Below are positions 42,823 to 52,707 of a stretch of DNA of 64,000 nucleotides, one piece after another (position 1 is the stretch's first letter; every line of letters starts with the position of its first letter). The DNA is from Pseudomonadota bacterium (GTDB taxonomy: Bacteria; Pseudomonadota; Gammaproteobacteria; Burkholderiales; Ferrovaceae). The notes below the pieces were generated by a model. That model made no database searches. It was given only the letters and a program-made list of their open reading frames with translations, and was not told where the DNA came from. The DNA lies in NCBI GenBank assembly GCA_028873535.1, contig JAGWIJ010000001.1, positions 39,179 to 103,178 of the forward strand. Direction: 5' to 3'. The position numbers and the translations under genes are program-made.

Positions 42823-43314
42823 ATGCTGCCCTCACGCGTCGATACTCTGCTGGCCATGCCGATCTTCGGCGGCATCCGTCCCGAGGTGATCGCCGGCCTG
42901 CTTGACCATGCCGCGACCGTCAACGTGGCACCCGGCGAATTCTATTTCCGCGAGGGTGACCGTTCGGAAAGCATGTATGTGCTCGAAACGGGCAAGGTCT
43001 CGCTGCTCAAGCACTGGGGCGGTGCCGCGCATGTCCTGGGCGAACTGCACGAAGGCGACTGCTTCGGCGAAATGGCCCTGCTCGACCTGTTCCCGCGCAG
43101 CGCCTCGGTGCTGGCCGAAACGCCGTGCAGCGCAATCGAGCTCAACACCAGCAGCTTCCACGATCTGTACCAGATCGACATGGAGCAGTTCGCGTTGATC
43201 CAGATGAACATCGCGCGCGAACTCAGCCGGCGTCTGCGCGCAGCCGACGAGCGCCTGTTCCGGGCGTATATCGGCGCCGACGATCCGGCGGCACCCTGGG
43301 CCTACATCGCCTGA
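42823..43314 (+). CDS. cyclic nucleotide-binding domain protein
   Basis: A 163-aa protein made of a CRP-type cNMP-binding domain alone. The ATG at 42823 has a GGAG ribosome site; the track start at 42775 falls in the terminator. The domain shows GEFYFREGDRSESMYVLETGKVSLLKHW and the ligand-loop GDCFGEMALLDLFPRSASVLAE, which retains the GE-A---R-SA pattern needed for cAMP-like binding. There is no helix-turn-helix: the C-terminal 40 residues (IQMNIARELSRRLRAADERLFRAYIG) form one helix, so it is not a DNA-binding CRP. It may be a regulatory subunit acting on an unknown partner. Confidence 0.8.
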   Translation: MLPSRVDTLLAMPIFGGIRPEVIAGLLDHAATVNVAPGEFYFREGDRSESMYVLETGKVSLLKHWGGAAHVLGELHEGDCFGEMALLDLFPRSASVLAETPCSAIELNTSSFHDLYQIDMEQFALIQMNIARELSRRLRAADERLFRAYIGADDPAAPWAYIA

Positions 43315-43318
43315 TCCC

Positions 43319-43333
43319 CCTGCCACTGGCAGG
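43319..43333. repeat. short hairpin between convergent genes
   Basis: CCTGCC-ACT-GGCAGG, between the stops of the cyclic-nucleotide-binding gene and dnaE2, lacks a T-run. It could assist termination but is weak evidence on its own. Confidence 0.3.
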
Positions 43334-43349
43334 CTCCGCGGCATCACCG

Positions 43350-46300
43350 TCAGTGGAAATCGCGTGACGGCGTGCTGAGGCCGCCCAGCCAGGGGCTGCG
43401 ATCGACCAGCCGACGTGCCACCAGATGCAGCACCGGGCCATCGCGCTGGATCACGCCATAGACCGCCAGCAGCGAGGCACCCAGCAGTTCGCGGCGCTGG
43501 CGATCGGCGATGTCGCGCCACACCACCACGTTGACCAGGCCGGTCTCGTCCTCCAGGGTCACGAAGGTCACGCCCGCGGCCGTGCCGGGGCGCTGGCGGC
43601 AGGTCACGATGCCGGCGGCACGCGCCACCTGGCCGTCCGCCAGGCCTTCGAGTTCGGCCGCGCTCAGCAGACGCTCGGCGCTCAGGCGCTGGCGCAGCAG
43701 GGCCAGCGGATGGCGGCGCAGCGTCAGACCCAGCGTGCGGTAGTCCTCGAAGATGTCGCGCCCTTCGCGCGGCACCGGCAACTGCTCCGCCCCTTCGGAC
43801 GCCACCGTGGCGTCGAGCGCGGCGAACAGCGGCAGCGGCTCCTCCACCGCCTGCACCGCCCAGCGCGCGGCATGGCGATGGCCGGCCAGACCGGCCAGGG
43901 CGTCGGCCGCCGCCAGGGCTTCGAGCGCCGGCCGCGTCAGGCCGGCACGGCGCGCCAGATCGGCCACATCGCCGAAAGGACGTTCGGCACGCGCCGCCAG
44001 CACGCGCCGGCCGGCCGCCTCGCCCAGGCCGTGCACGCGCTGCAGTCCCAGGCGCAGCACCTGCTCCGAGGCCAGCGTGGATTCCCAGTCGCTGGCTTCC
44101 ACGCGCACCGGCAGCACGTTCACGCCGTGGCGCTGGGCATCCTGCACCAGCTGCGAGGCCGAATAGAAACCCATCGGCAGCGAATTCAGCAGCGCACAGG
44201 TGAAGGCCGCCGGATGGTGGCGCTTGAGCCAGGCCGAGGCATACACCAGCAGCGCGAAACTCGCGGCGTGCGACTCCGGAAAGCCATACTCGCCGAAGCC
44301 CTGGATCTGCAGGAAGATCTGCTCGGCAAATGCCGCCTCGTAGCCGCGCGCGGTCATGCCGTCGACGATGCGGCTGCGGAAGGGATCCAGGCCGCCCTTG
44401 CGCTTCCACGCCGCCATCGAACGACGCAGCTGGTCGGCTTCGCCGGGCGTGAAGCCGGCGGCGACAATCGCCAGCTGCATCACCTGCTCCTGGAAGATCG
44501 GCACGCCCAGGGTGCGCTCCAGCACCGACTGTACCGCCGGGCTGGGATAGCTGACCGGCTCCAGTCCGCGCCGGCGGCGCAGGTAGGGATGCACCATGCC
44601 GCCCTGGATCGGCCCCGGGCGCACGATCGCCACCTCGATCACCAGATCGTAGTAGGTGCGCGGCTGCAGCTTGGGCAGCATCGCCGTCTGCGCGCGTGAT
44701 TCGATCTGGAACACGCCCACCGTGTCGCCCTGCGACACCATGCGATAGACCTCGGGATCCTCAGGCGGAATGTCGGCCAGGCCGAAGGGGCGTCCGCGCA
44801 GGCCGGCGACCAGTTCGAGGGCGCGACGCAGCGCCGAGAGCATGCCCAGCGCCAGGCAATCGACCTTGAGCAGACCCAGGGCCTCCAGATCATCCTTGTC
44901 CCACTGGATCACGGTGCGACCGCTCATGGCGGCGTTCTCGACCGGCACCAGTTCGGACAGGGGACCACGCGCGATCACGAAACCGCCCACATGCTGCGAC
45001 AGGTGGCGCGGAAAACCGACCAGCGCATTGACCACATCGGCCAGGCGCCTGAGCAGCGGCGCCTCGGGATCGAAGCCCGCCTCGCGCAGGCGCTCGCCGA
45101 CCACGCTGCGGCCGTCCCACCACGCCAGCGAGCGCGCCAGCCGGTCGACCTGGGCCGGGTCCAGTCCCAGCGCCTTGCCGGCATCGCGCATGGCGCTGCG
45201 CGGCCGGTAGCAGATCACGGTGGCCGCCAGCGCGGCACGTTCGCGGCCGTACCTGGCGTAGATGTACTGCATCACTTCCTCGCGCCGCTGGTGCTCGAAA
45301 TCGACGTCGATGTCCGGCGGCTCCTGGCGCTCGCGCGAGATGAAGCGTTCGAACAGCATGGCCATGCGCGCCGGATCCACTTCGGTGATGCCCAGGCAGT
45401 AGCACACCACCGAGTTGGCGGCCGAGCCTCGCCCCTGGCACAGGATGCCGCGGCTGCGTGCGAAGCGCACGATGTCGTGCACGGTCAGGAAGAAGGCCTC
45501 GTAGGCCAGCTCGGCGATCAGTGCCAGCTCATGCTCGATCTGATCCCGGATGCGCGCATGACGCTCGGGTTCCTGCTGCGCCAGGGCGCCGCAGCGGCGC
45601 GCGAAGCCCTGCTCGGTCAGGACGCGCAACTGACCGGTCGGCGTCTGGCCCTCCGGCACCAGTTCGGCGGGATATTCATAGCGCAACTCGTCCAGGCTGA
45701 AGCTGCAGCGGCGCGCGATCTCGACGCTGGCCGCCATGCGCGCCGGACCGTGGATGCGCGCGATGCGCGCGCGTGCGCGCAGGTGACGCTCGCCGTTCGG
45801 GAACAGCGCATAACCGGCCTGCGCCAGGGGAACGCCCAGGCGCACCGCGCTCAGCGTGTCCTGCAGGAAGCGCCGCCCACGCCGGTGCATGTGCACATCA
45901 TTGCTGCACACGCAGGGCAGTCCGCAGTGCGCCGCCAGTTCTTCGCGCAGGGCCTCGCGCGCCGAGCGTCCGGCCGCGGCGAATTCCTCGCAGCCCAGCC
46001 AGATCCGCTCGGCAAAGCGGTCAGCCAGCCACAGCCCCTGTTCGAGCAGGTCGTCGGCGGCCGCGCGCAGCTCGGGATACCAGATCAGCAGGCAGCCCGG
46101 CAGGCCATCGTCCAGATCCTCGAGCAGCACCTGGTACTGCCCCTTGGGGGCGCGCCGACGCGCACGCGTGATCAGGGCGCTCAACCGGCCATAAGCGGCA
46201 CGGTCGCTGGCCAGCACCACCAGATGGAAGACCGGGAGCAGCGAACCCGCGCCCCCCCAGGAAAAACGCAACTCGCTGCCCAGCAGCAACTGCAGCCCCA

Positions 46301-46493
46301 GGCGCCGGGCTTCGACATGCGCGCGCACCACCCCGGCCAGGGAGCATTCGTCGGTCAGCGCCAGGGCCTGGTAGCCCAGGGCATGCGCCTGCGTCACCAG
46401 TTCCTCCGGGTGCGAGGCACCGCGCAGGAAACTGAAATTGCTCAGGCAATGCAGTTCGGCGTAATCGGGTGGGTCGGATTCAGGAGCAGACAT
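43350..46493 (-). CDS. dnaE2: error-prone DNA polymerase DnaE2
   Basis: A 1047-aa C-family polymerase of the mutasome type. The PHP domain opens YAELHCLSNFSFLRGASHPEELV, the DnaE2 signature. The catalytic Asp pair lies in PPDIDVDFEHQRREEVMQYIYARYG, and finger and thumb motifs include YGFPESHAASFALLVYASAWLKRHHPAAF. The C-terminal OB domain contains GIVTCRQRPGTAAGVTFVTLEDETGLVNVVVW. DnaE2 usually works with ImuA/ImuB or their variants, which are not encoded here. A LexA palindrome abuts the start codon, so SOS induction is strongly indicated. No Shine-Dalgarno site fits between the palindrome and the ATG. Confidence 0.96.
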   Translation of the reverse strand: MSAPESDPPDYAELHCLSNFSFLRGASHPEELVTQAHALGYQALALTDECSLAGVVRAHVEARRLGLQLLLGSELRFSWGGAGSLLPVFHLVVLASDRAAYGRLSALITRARRRAPKGQYQVLLEDLDDGLPGCLLIWYPELRAAADDLLEQGLWLADRFAERIWLGCEEFAAAGRSAREALREELAAHCGLPCVCSNDVHMHRRGRRFLQDTLSAVRLGVPLAQAGYALFPNGERHLRARARIARIHGPARMAASVEIARRCSFSLDELRYEYPAELVPEGQTPTGQLRVLTEQGFARRCGALAQQEPERHARIRDQIEHELALIAELAYEAFFLTVHDIVRFARSRGILCQGRGSAANSVVCYCLGITEVDPARMAMLFERFISRERQEPPDIDVDFEHQRREEVMQYIYARYGRERAALAATVICYRPRSAMRDAGKALGLDPAQVDRLARSLAWWDGRSVVGERLREAGFDPEAPLLRRLADVVNALVGFPRHLSQHVGGFVIARGPLSELVPVENAAMSGRTVIQWDKDDLEALGLLKVDCLALGMLSALRRALELVAGLRGRPFGLADIPPEDPEVYRMVSQGDTVGVFQIESRAQTAMLPKLQPRTYYDLVIEVAIVRPGPIQGGMVHPYLRRRRGLEPVSYPSPAVQSVLERTLGVPIFQEQVMQLAIVAAGFTPGEADQLRRSMAAWKRKGGLDPFRSRIVDGMTARGYEAAFAEQIFLQIQGFGEYGFPESHAASFALLVYASAWLKRHHPAAFTCALLNSLPMGFYSASQLVQDAQRHGVNVLPVRVEASDWESTLASEQVLRLGLQRVHGLGEAAGRRVLAARAERPFGDVADLARRAGLTRPALEALAAADALAGLAGHRHAARWAVQAVEEPLPLFAALDATVASEGAEQLPVPREGRDIFEDYRTLGLTLRRHPLALLRQRLSAERLLSAAELEGLADGQVARAAGIVTCRQRPGTAAGVTFVTLEDETGLVNVVVWRDIADRQRRELLGASLLAVYGVIQRDGPVLHLVARRLVDRSPWLGGLSTPSRDFH

Positions 46494-46517
46494 GATGCTG
46501 TATATTTATACAGCATC
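46494..46517 (-). promoter_or_regulatory. LexA (SOS) box overlapping the dnaE2 core promoter
   Basis: CTGTATATTTATACAG (46498-46513) matches the proteobacterial LexA consensus CTGT-N8-ACAG with an AT-rich centre. It is embedded in a 24-bp palindrome with 11-bp perfect arms. On the minus strand it contains TATAAA as a -10, with TTGATC 16 nt upstream as a -35. The palindrome ends at the base before the dnaE2 ATG. Confidence 0.92.
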
Positions 46518-46547
46518 AGCGCACCCGATCAAACCAGGGTCCCCCCG

Positions 46548-48647
46548 TCACCAGAGATGCACGCGCCGCTCCGGAGCCAGCCACATGGGATCGCCAGCCT
46601 GGGTGCCGAAGGCGACATGGAAGGCATCCTGGTTGCGCACGGCCAGATTGGTGCGCACCGCGGCCGGCGCGTGCGGATCGGCCTTGAGCCTGGCCACCAG
46701 GTCGGCCTCGCGCTGCTTCGTCATCCAGCTCTGCGCGTAGCTCACGAAAAAGCGCTGGGCGCCGCTCATGCCATCGATCACCGCCGGCTCATGCCCGTTC
46801 AGCGAGGCCTGATAGGCCTTCCACGCGATGGTCAGGCCGGCATTGTCGGCGATGTTCTCACCCAGCGTGAGTTCACCGTTGAGATGGATGCCGGGCACTG
46901 GCGTGACCGCGGCATACTGCTGCACCAGCAGCGCGGTGCGCGCGCGGAAGTGCTCGTGGTCGGCGGCGCTCCACCAGTCGCGCAGATTGCCGGCGCCGTC
47001 GAACTGGCTGCCTTCGTCGTCGAAGGCATGCGACAGCTCGTGTCCGATCACGAAGCCGATGTTGCCGTAGTTGGCGGCGTCATCCACCGCCACATCGAAA
47101 TACGGCGCCTGCAGCTGCGCCGCCGGAAACACGATCTCGTTGAGGGTGGGGTTGTAGTAGGCGTTGACCGTCTGCGGCGTCATGTCCCATTCCTCGCGGT
47201 CCACCGCTTGCCCCAGGTGCGCAAGCTCCCGGCGTGCCTCGAAACGCTGGGCACGCTGCACGTTTTCAAGCAGGTGGCCCGGCACCAGACGCAGCCCGCT
47301 GTAGTCGCGCCAGCGGTCGGGATAGCCCAGCTTGGCGCGGATCTGCGCGAGCTTGGCATGCGCCGCCTCACGCGTCGGCGCTTCCAGCCAGTCCAGGTGA
47401 TCGATGCTGTCGCCATACGCCGCGATCAGGTTGGCCACCAGCTGCTGGATATGCGCCTTGGCCTGCGGCGGAAAATGACGCGCCACATACAGCCGTCCCA
47501 TCGCCTGGCCCAGCGTGCCTTCGATCACCCCCAGTCCGCGCTTCCAGCGCGGCTTCTGCTCGGGCACGCCGCGCAGCACGCCGGATTCGAAGGCGAAATG
47601 CCGGTTGGCCGTCGTGCTGTCCAGCAAGGGCGCGTAGGCGCGCAGCAACTGCCAGCTCAACCAGCTTTTCAGCACCGGCAGCGGCGTGGTCTGCAGGATG
47701 CGGTCCAGGCTGCTGGCATAGCCCGGCTGGCCCACGATCACCGTGCCCGGATCGGCCGGCAGACCCAGCGCGGCGAACCACGCGTCCCAGCGCAGGTGCG
47801 GCATCAGCGCATGCAGTTGCGCCAGCTGGCGTGGATTGTAGGTGCGCACCGGATCGCGATTGGCGACACGGTCCCACTGCGCGCCTGCCAGGCGCGTCTC
47901 GAATGCCAGGATGTCGCGCGCCGCGCGGCGGGGCGCCGGGTCACCGATGCGCCGCAGCTGGGCCTCGGCGTAGCGCACGAACGCCGTGCGCACGGTCCGG
48001 AAGCGCGCCTCGCGCCGGTCCAGGTAGTAGTCGCGGTCGGGCAGCGACAGGCCGCTCTGCGCCACATGCACCAGATAGCGCGTGGCATCGCGTTCGTCCT
48101 GATAGACGCCGAGGTCGATCGGCAGCGCCACCCCCAGCATGCCGAGCTCGCCGAACAGCGCGCCCAGCTCGTCGCGGCTGCGCACGCCATGGATGCGCGC
48201 CAACAAGGGCGCCAGCGGCGCCACCCCGAGCTGGTCACAGCGCGCCTCATCCATGAAATCGCGGAACACGGCGGCGATCATGCCCTCCTCGCTGTCGGAC
48301 GCCAGATCGCGGCGCTGCAGCAGGTCTTCGACCAGGGCGCGCAGTTGCAACTCGGTGCGATCCTGGGTGATGGCATCGATGCCGTAGACCGCGCGATCGA
48401 CCGGGATGGCGGTGCTGTCCAGCCAATGGCCATTGCCGTGGCGGAACAGGTCGACCGTTGCCGGAACGGCGGGATCCATGTAGTCGAGGTTGATGCCCGA
48501 GCGCGGCGTCGCCGCACCCGGTGCCAGGCCTTCGCCATCGGCAGCGAAAGCGCCGGGCTGCGCCAGGCACAAGGCCCCCAGCAGCAGCCCGGTCCACCAG
48601 CGGCACCCACCGCTGGTACGCCTGCCGGCCGGCGAGATCGGGCTCAC
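46548..48647 (-). CDS. M13-family zinc metallopeptidase (second of a tandem pair)
   Basis: About 699 aa from the GTG at 48647, which overlaps the stop of the upstream paralogue (GTGA); the track's start at 48824 lies inside that gene. Neprilysin/PepO-type endopeptidases cut short peptides. A signal peptide is present (WWTGLLLGALCLAQPGAFAADG), so it is exported. The active site is complete: VNAYYNPTLNEIVFPAAQLQ, VIGHELSHAFDDEGSQF (HExxH) and LGENIADNAGL (third zinc ligand Glu). The C-terminal RRVHLW corresponds to the W-ending family tail. It was probably produced by tandem duplication with the upstream gene. Confidence 0.93.
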   Translation of the reverse strand: MSPISPAGRRTSGGCRWWTGLLLGALCLAQPGAFAADGEGLAPGAATPRSGINLDYMDPAVPATVDLFRHGNGHWLDSTAIPVDRAVYGIDAITQDRTELQLRALVEDLLQRRDLASDSEEGMIAAVFRDFMDEARCDQLGVAPLAPLLARIHGVRSRDELGALFGELGMLGVALPIDLGVYQDERDATRYLVHVAQSGLSLPDRDYYLDRREARFRTVRTAFVRYAEAQLRRIGDPAPRRAARDILAFETRLAGAQWDRVANRDPVRTYNPRQLAQLHALMPHLRWDAWFAALGLPADPGTVIVGQPGYASSLDRILQTTPLPVLKSWLSWQLLRAYAPLLDSTTANRHFAFESGVLRGVPEQKPRWKRGLGVIEGTLGQAMGRLYVARHFPPQAKAHIQQLVANLIAAYGDSIDHLDWLEAPTREAAHAKLAQIRAKLGYPDRWRDYSGLRLVPGHLLENVQRAQRFEARRELAHLGQAVDREEWDMTPQTVNAYYNPTLNEIVFPAAQLQAPYFDVAVDDAANYGNIGFVIGHELSHAFDDEGSQFDGAGNLRDWWSAADHEHFRARTALLVQQYAAVTPVPGIHLNGELTLGENIADNAGLTIAWKAYQASLNGHEPAVIDGMSGAQRFFVSYAQSWMTKQREADLVARLKADPHAPAAVRTNLAVRNQDAFHVAFGTQAGDPMWLAPERRVHLW

Positions 48648-50671
48648 CAGATCGTCACCCTTTGCTCCGGGGGCAGATAGAGCTGATCGCCCGGCTTGAC
48701 GCCAAAGGCTTCGTAGAAGCCCGGCTGGTTGACCAGCGGCGCGTTGCCGCGCACTTCCATCGGCGAATGCGGGTCGATCTTGAGCAGGCGGATGGCTTCC
48801 GACTCGCGCGCCTTGCCGCGCCATACCTGGGCCCAGCCCATGTACAGGCGCTGCGGACCGGTGAGTCCGTCGATCACCGGCGCGGGCTTGCCGCCCAGCG
48901 CCAGCTGATAGGCCTTGTAGCTGATCGCCAGTCCCGAGTTGTCGGCGATGTTCTCGCCCAGGGTCAGCTTGCCGTTGACGTGGTAGCCCTTCACCGGTTC
49001 GTAGCGTTCGTACTGCGCCACCAGCACATTGGTGCGCGCCTCGAAAGCCTGGTGGTCCTCGGGGGTGAACCAGTCGCGCAGATTGCCGTCGGCGTCGTAC
49101 TGGCTGCCCTTGTCGTCGAAGCCATGGCTGATCTCATGCCCGATCACGGCGCCGATGCCACCGTAGTTGACCGCATCGTCGGCCTCGAAATTGAAGAACG
49201 GCGGCTGCAGGATCGCGGCCGGGAACACGATTTCGTTGAGCGTGGGGTTGTAGTAGGCATTGACCGTCTGCGGCGTCATGTGCCACTCGTCGCGGTCCAC
49301 CGGCTGGCCCAGATGACTGATCTCGCGGCGTGCCGCGAACTCCTGCGCGCGCGCCACGTTGCCGCTGAGGTCATCGGGCATGATCTCGAGACTGCTGTAG
49401 TCGCGCCACTTGGCCGGATAGCCGATCTTGACGGTCAGGCGCGCCAGTTTCTCGCGCGCGCCGGCCCGCGTGCTCTCGCCCATCCAGGGCAGGCCGTCGA
49501 TGCTCTTGCGATAGGCCGCCAGCAGGTTCCCGACCAGGGCATCCATGCGCGCCTTGGCAGTCGGCGGGAAATGCCGTTCCACATAGACCTTGCCGACGGC
49601 TTCGCCCAGCGCGTGTTCGACCACTTCGACCCCGCGCTTCCAGCGCGGACGGTTCTCCGGGATCCCGCGCAGGGTCTTGCCATAGAATTCGAAATCGGCC
49701 GCGACAAAGCGCTGGCTGAGCAGGGGCATCTGCTCACGCAGCACCTGCCACTTGAGATAGGCCTTGAGGTCGGGCAGCGGCGCCTTGTCGACCAGCGGGA
49801 TCACGCCGCTGAAAAAGGACGGTGTGGTCACGATCACTTCGTCGATGAGCGGCAGCGGCAGGCCGCCGGCCGCAAGAAAGCTGTCCCAGTCGAAGCCCGG
49901 CGCGAGGCTCGCGAGTTCGCTGCGCTTGAACTTGTTGTAGCGCCTGACCGGATCGCGCAGTTCCACCTTGGTCCATTGCAGCCTTGCCAGCGCCGTCTCG
50001 AAGGTCATCACACGCGCCGCCATGGCATCGGCATCGTGTTCGCCGGCCATCGCCAGCGCAGCCGCCACATGGTGGACATAGGCTTCGCGCACCTTGACCA
50101 GTTCGTCCTCGCTGCCCAGGTAGTAGTCGCGATCGGGCAGCCCCAGGCCCGCCTGCGCCACATGCAGCAGATAACGCGTCGAGTTGCGCTCGTCCTGCTG
50201 CACGTCGAAGTCGAACGGCGTGGCGACCCCGGCCAGCCCCAGGCTGCCCAGCAGCGCCGGCAGGCCAGCGTGCGAATCGAGCGCGTCGATGCGCGCGAAG
50301 CTGCTGCGCAGCGGCTGCGCGTCCAGCTTCTCGATGCGCGCCTCGTCCATGAAGCTGCGGTACAGGTCGGCGATCTTGCGTGCTTCGCTGCCGGCCGGCA
50401 GGTCCCGGCGCGCCGCCAGGTCCTCGATGATCGCGCGCACCTGCAGTTCGGCGCGGTCGCGCACCTCATCGAAGGCGCCGAAGCGGCCGCGGTCTGCCGG
50501 CAGGGTCGTCTCGCGCAGCCATTTGCCCGAGGTGTAGCGGTACAGGTCGTCCTGGGGACGCACCGCGGCATCGCGGAACTTCAGCTCGATCCCGGCCGGC
50601 TGCGCATCGGCCGCCTCGGCGGCGGCGTGGAAAAAGCACATGGCAATCACTCCCAGGTGGTGCAGTTTCAT
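48644..50671 (-). CDS. M13-family zinc metallopeptidase (first of a tandem pair)
   Basis: About 675 aa from the ATG at 50671, which has a GAGGAG ribosome site; the track ATG at 50689 is less likely. The signal peptide is MKLHHLGVIAMCFFHAAAEAADA. The active site reads VNAYYNPTLNEIVFPAAILQ, VIGHEISHGFDDKGSQY (HExxH) and LGENIADNSGL. The protein ends EQRVTIW, like its neighbour. The two paralogues share the same layout throughout but differ at many positions, so the duplication is old. It lies 14 bp after uvrB and may be transcribed with it. Confidence 0.93.
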   Translation of the reverse strand: MKLHHLGVIAMCFFHAAAEAADAQPAGIELKFRDAAVRPQDDLYRYTSGKWLRETTLPADRGRFGAFDEVRDRAELQVRAIIEDLAARRDLPAGSEARKIADLYRSFMDEARIEKLDAQPLRSSFARIDALDSHAGLPALLGSLGLAGVATPFDFDVQQDERNSTRYLLHVAQAGLGLPDRDYYLGSEDELVKVREAYVHHVAAALAMAGEHDADAMAARVMTFETALARLQWTKVELRDPVRRYNKFKRSELASLAPGFDWDSFLAAGGLPLPLIDEVIVTTPSFFSGVIPLVDKAPLPDLKAYLKWQVLREQMPLLSQRFVAADFEFYGKTLRGIPENRPRWKRGVEVVEHALGEAVGKVYVERHFPPTAKARMDALVGNLLAAYRKSIDGLPWMGESTRAGAREKLARLTVKIGYPAKWRDYSSLEIMPDDLSGNVARAQEFAARREISHLGQPVDRDEWHMTPQTVNAYYNPTLNEIVFPAAILQPPFFNFEADDAVNYGGIGAVIGHEISHGFDDKGSQYDADGNLRDWFTPEDHQAFEARTNVLVAQYERYEPVKGYHVNGKLTLGENIADNSGLAISYKAYQLALGGKPAPVIDGLTGPQRLYMGWAQVWRGKARESEAIRLLKIDPHSPMEVRGNAPLVNQPGFYEAFGVKPGDQLYLPPEQRVTIW

Positions 50672-50685
50672 TGCAAAAGGTCTCC

Positions 50686-52707
50686 TCAATCGCCCGATAT
50701 GAACAGACGGGCCTTCAGGTCTTTGAGTTCATCGCGCAGCTTGGCTGCACGCTCGAACTCCAGGTTGCGCGCGGCTTCGTACATCTCCTTTTCGAGACGC
50801 TTGACCGCCTGTGTGAGCTGCTTTTCGTCCATGGCGTCGAAGCGCGCCCCGCTCTCGGCGGCCTTGAGCTCCTGGCGCGCCGACTCGGGATCGTAGATGC
50901 CTTCGATCATGTCCTTGATGCGCTTCTGCACGCCGCGCGGGACCACGCCGTGCGCCTCGTTGTGGGCCACCTGCAGCGCACGCCGCCGGTCGGTCTCGCG
51001 GATCGCCGCGTTCATCGAATCGGTGAGACGGTCGGCATACAGGATCGCCTTGCCGTTGATGTGGCGCGCCGCGCGGCCGATGGTCTGGATCAGCGAACGC
51101 TCCGACCGCAGGAAGCCCTCCTTGTCGGCATCCAGGATCGCCACCAGCGACACCTCAGGGATGTCGAGGCCCTCGCGCAGCAGGTTGATGCCCACCAGCA
51201 CATCGAACACCCCCAGGCGCAGGTCACGGATGATCTCGACGCGCTCGACTGTGTCGACATCCGAATGCAGGTAGCGCACCTTGACCTGATGCTCGGTCAG
51301 GTAGTCGGTCAGGTCCTCCGCCATGCGCTTGGTCAGCGTGGTCACCAGCACGCGCTCACCGGCCCCGGTGCGCACGCACACCTCGGACAGCAGGTCGTCG
51401 ACCTGGCGCTGCGCCGGCCGCACCTCGATCACCGGATCGATCAGGCCGGTCGGCCGCACCACCTGTTCGACCACCTGCCCCGCATGCCGCGCCTCGTAGT
51501 CGGCCGGCGTGGCCGAAATGAACACCGTCTGCGGCATCACGCCTTCGAACTCGTCGAAGCGCAAAGGCCGGTTGTCCAGCGCCGACGGCAGACGGAAGCC
51601 GTAGTTGACCAGGTTCTCCTTGCGCGCACGGTCGCCCTTGAACATGCCGCCGATCTGCGGAATGGTCACATGGCTCTCGTCGATGAACATCAGCGCGCGC
51701 TTCGGCAGGTACTCGAGCAGGGTCGGCGGCGGCTCGCCCGCCTTGCGCCCCGACAGGTGGCGCGAGTAGTTCTCGATGCCCTTGCAGAAGCCGATCTCGG
51801 CCATCATCTCGAGGTCGAAACGCGTGCGCTGCTCGATGCGCTGCAGCTCGACCAGCTTGTGCTCCTGCGCGAAGTACTCGCGCCGCTCTGCCAGTTCGAT
51901 CTTGATCGCCTCGATGGCATCGAGCGTGGTCTGGCGCGGCGTGACGTAATGGCTGGACGGGTACACGGTGAACCGGCCTACGCGCTGCAGCACCTGCCCC
52001 GTCAGCGGATCAAAGGCGGTGAGCGTCTCGAGCTCGTCGTCGAACATGGTCACGCGCAGCGCCGTGTCGCTGTTCTCGGCCGGGAAGATGTCGATGACGT
52101 CGCCGCGCACGCGAAAGGTGCCACGCCGGAAATCCATGTCGTTGCGCGTGTACTGCATTTCGGTCAGGCGCTTGATGATTGCGCGCTGGTCGATGTGCTC
52201 CTTCTCGCGCAGGTGCAGGATCATCTTGTGGTAATCGTCGGGATCACCGATACCGTAGATCGCCGACACCGTGGCCACGATCACGCAGTCCGGCCGCTCG
52301 AGCAGCGACTTGGTCGCCGACAGGCGCATCTGCTCGATGTGCTCGTTGATGCTCGAGTCCTTTTCGATGAACAGGTCGCGCGACGGGACGTAGGCTTCCG
52401 GCTGGTAGTAGTCGTAGTACGAGACGAAATATTCGACCGCATTCTCCGGCAGGAACTCGCGCATCTCGGAGTAGAGTTGGGCTGCGAGCGTCTTGTTCGG
52501 CGCCATCACCACTGCGGGCCGCCCCTGACGGGCAATCACGTTGGCCATGGTGAAGGTCTTTCCGGAGCCGGTCACCCCAAGCAGGGTCTGGTACTGCAGG
52601 CCGTCCTCGATGCCCTCGCACAGCTTGTCGATGGCCTGCGGCTGATCGCCCGCAGGCGAGAACGGCAGGTGCAGCCGATAGGGGCTATTCGGAAAGGTTT
52701 CAACCAC
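50686..52707 (-). CDS. uvrB: excinuclease ABC subunit B
   Basis: About 673 aa in the UvrABC nucleotide-excision repair complex. Motifs: [16 protein letters not shown] (Walker A), the beta-hairpin region [91 protein letters not shown] and the C-terminal UVR coiled coil ([31 protein letters not shown]). I prefer the GTG at 52707 ([16 protein letters not shown]), where homology starts, over the TTG at 52737. TATAAC lies only 4 nt upstream of this GTG, so start and promoter need checking. It diverges from the aminotransferase gene. Confidence 0.95.
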   Translation of the reverse strand: MVETFPNSPYRLHLPFSPAGDQPQAIDKLCEGIEDGLQYQTLLGVTGSGKTFTMANVIARQGRPAVVMAPNKTLAAQLYSEMREFLPENAVEYFVSYYDYYQPEAYVPSRDLFIEKDSSINEHIEQMRLSATKSLLERPDCVIVATVSAIYGIGDPDDYHKMILHLREKEHIDQRAIIKRLTEMQYTRNDMDFRRGTFRVRGDVIDIFPAENSDTALRVTMFDDELETLTAFDPLTGQVLQRVGRFTVYPSSHYVTPRQTTLDAIEAIKIELAERREYFAQEHKLVELQRIEQRTRFDLEMMAEIGFCKGIENYSRHLSGRKAGEPPPTLLEYLPKRALMFIDESHVTIPQIGGMFKGDRARKENLVNYGFRLPSALDNRPLRFDEFEGVMPQTVFISATPADYEARHAGQVVEQVVRPTGLIDPVIEVRPAQRQVDDLLSEVCVRTGAGERVLVTTLTKRMAEDLTDYLTEHQVKVRYLHSDVDTVERVEIIRDLRLGVFDVLVGINLLREGLDIPEVSLVAILDADKEGFLRSERSLIQTIGRAARHINGKAILYADRLTDSMNAAIRETDRRRALQVAHNEAHGVVPRGVQKRIKDMIEGIYDPESARQELKAAESGARFDAMDEKQLTQAVKRLEKEMYEAARNLEFERAAKLRDELKDLKARLFISGD

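Noticed and set aside
44991-48680. 1229-aa plus-strand ORF spanning dnaE2 and an M13 peptidase
   Set aside because: It crosses two real genes on the other strand and has no recognisable domain; an open frame of this length is expected in high-GC DNA.
48521-50896. 791-aa plus-strand ORF opposite the first M13 peptidase
   Set aside because: Antisense shadow; the HExxH peptidase frame on the minus strand is complete.
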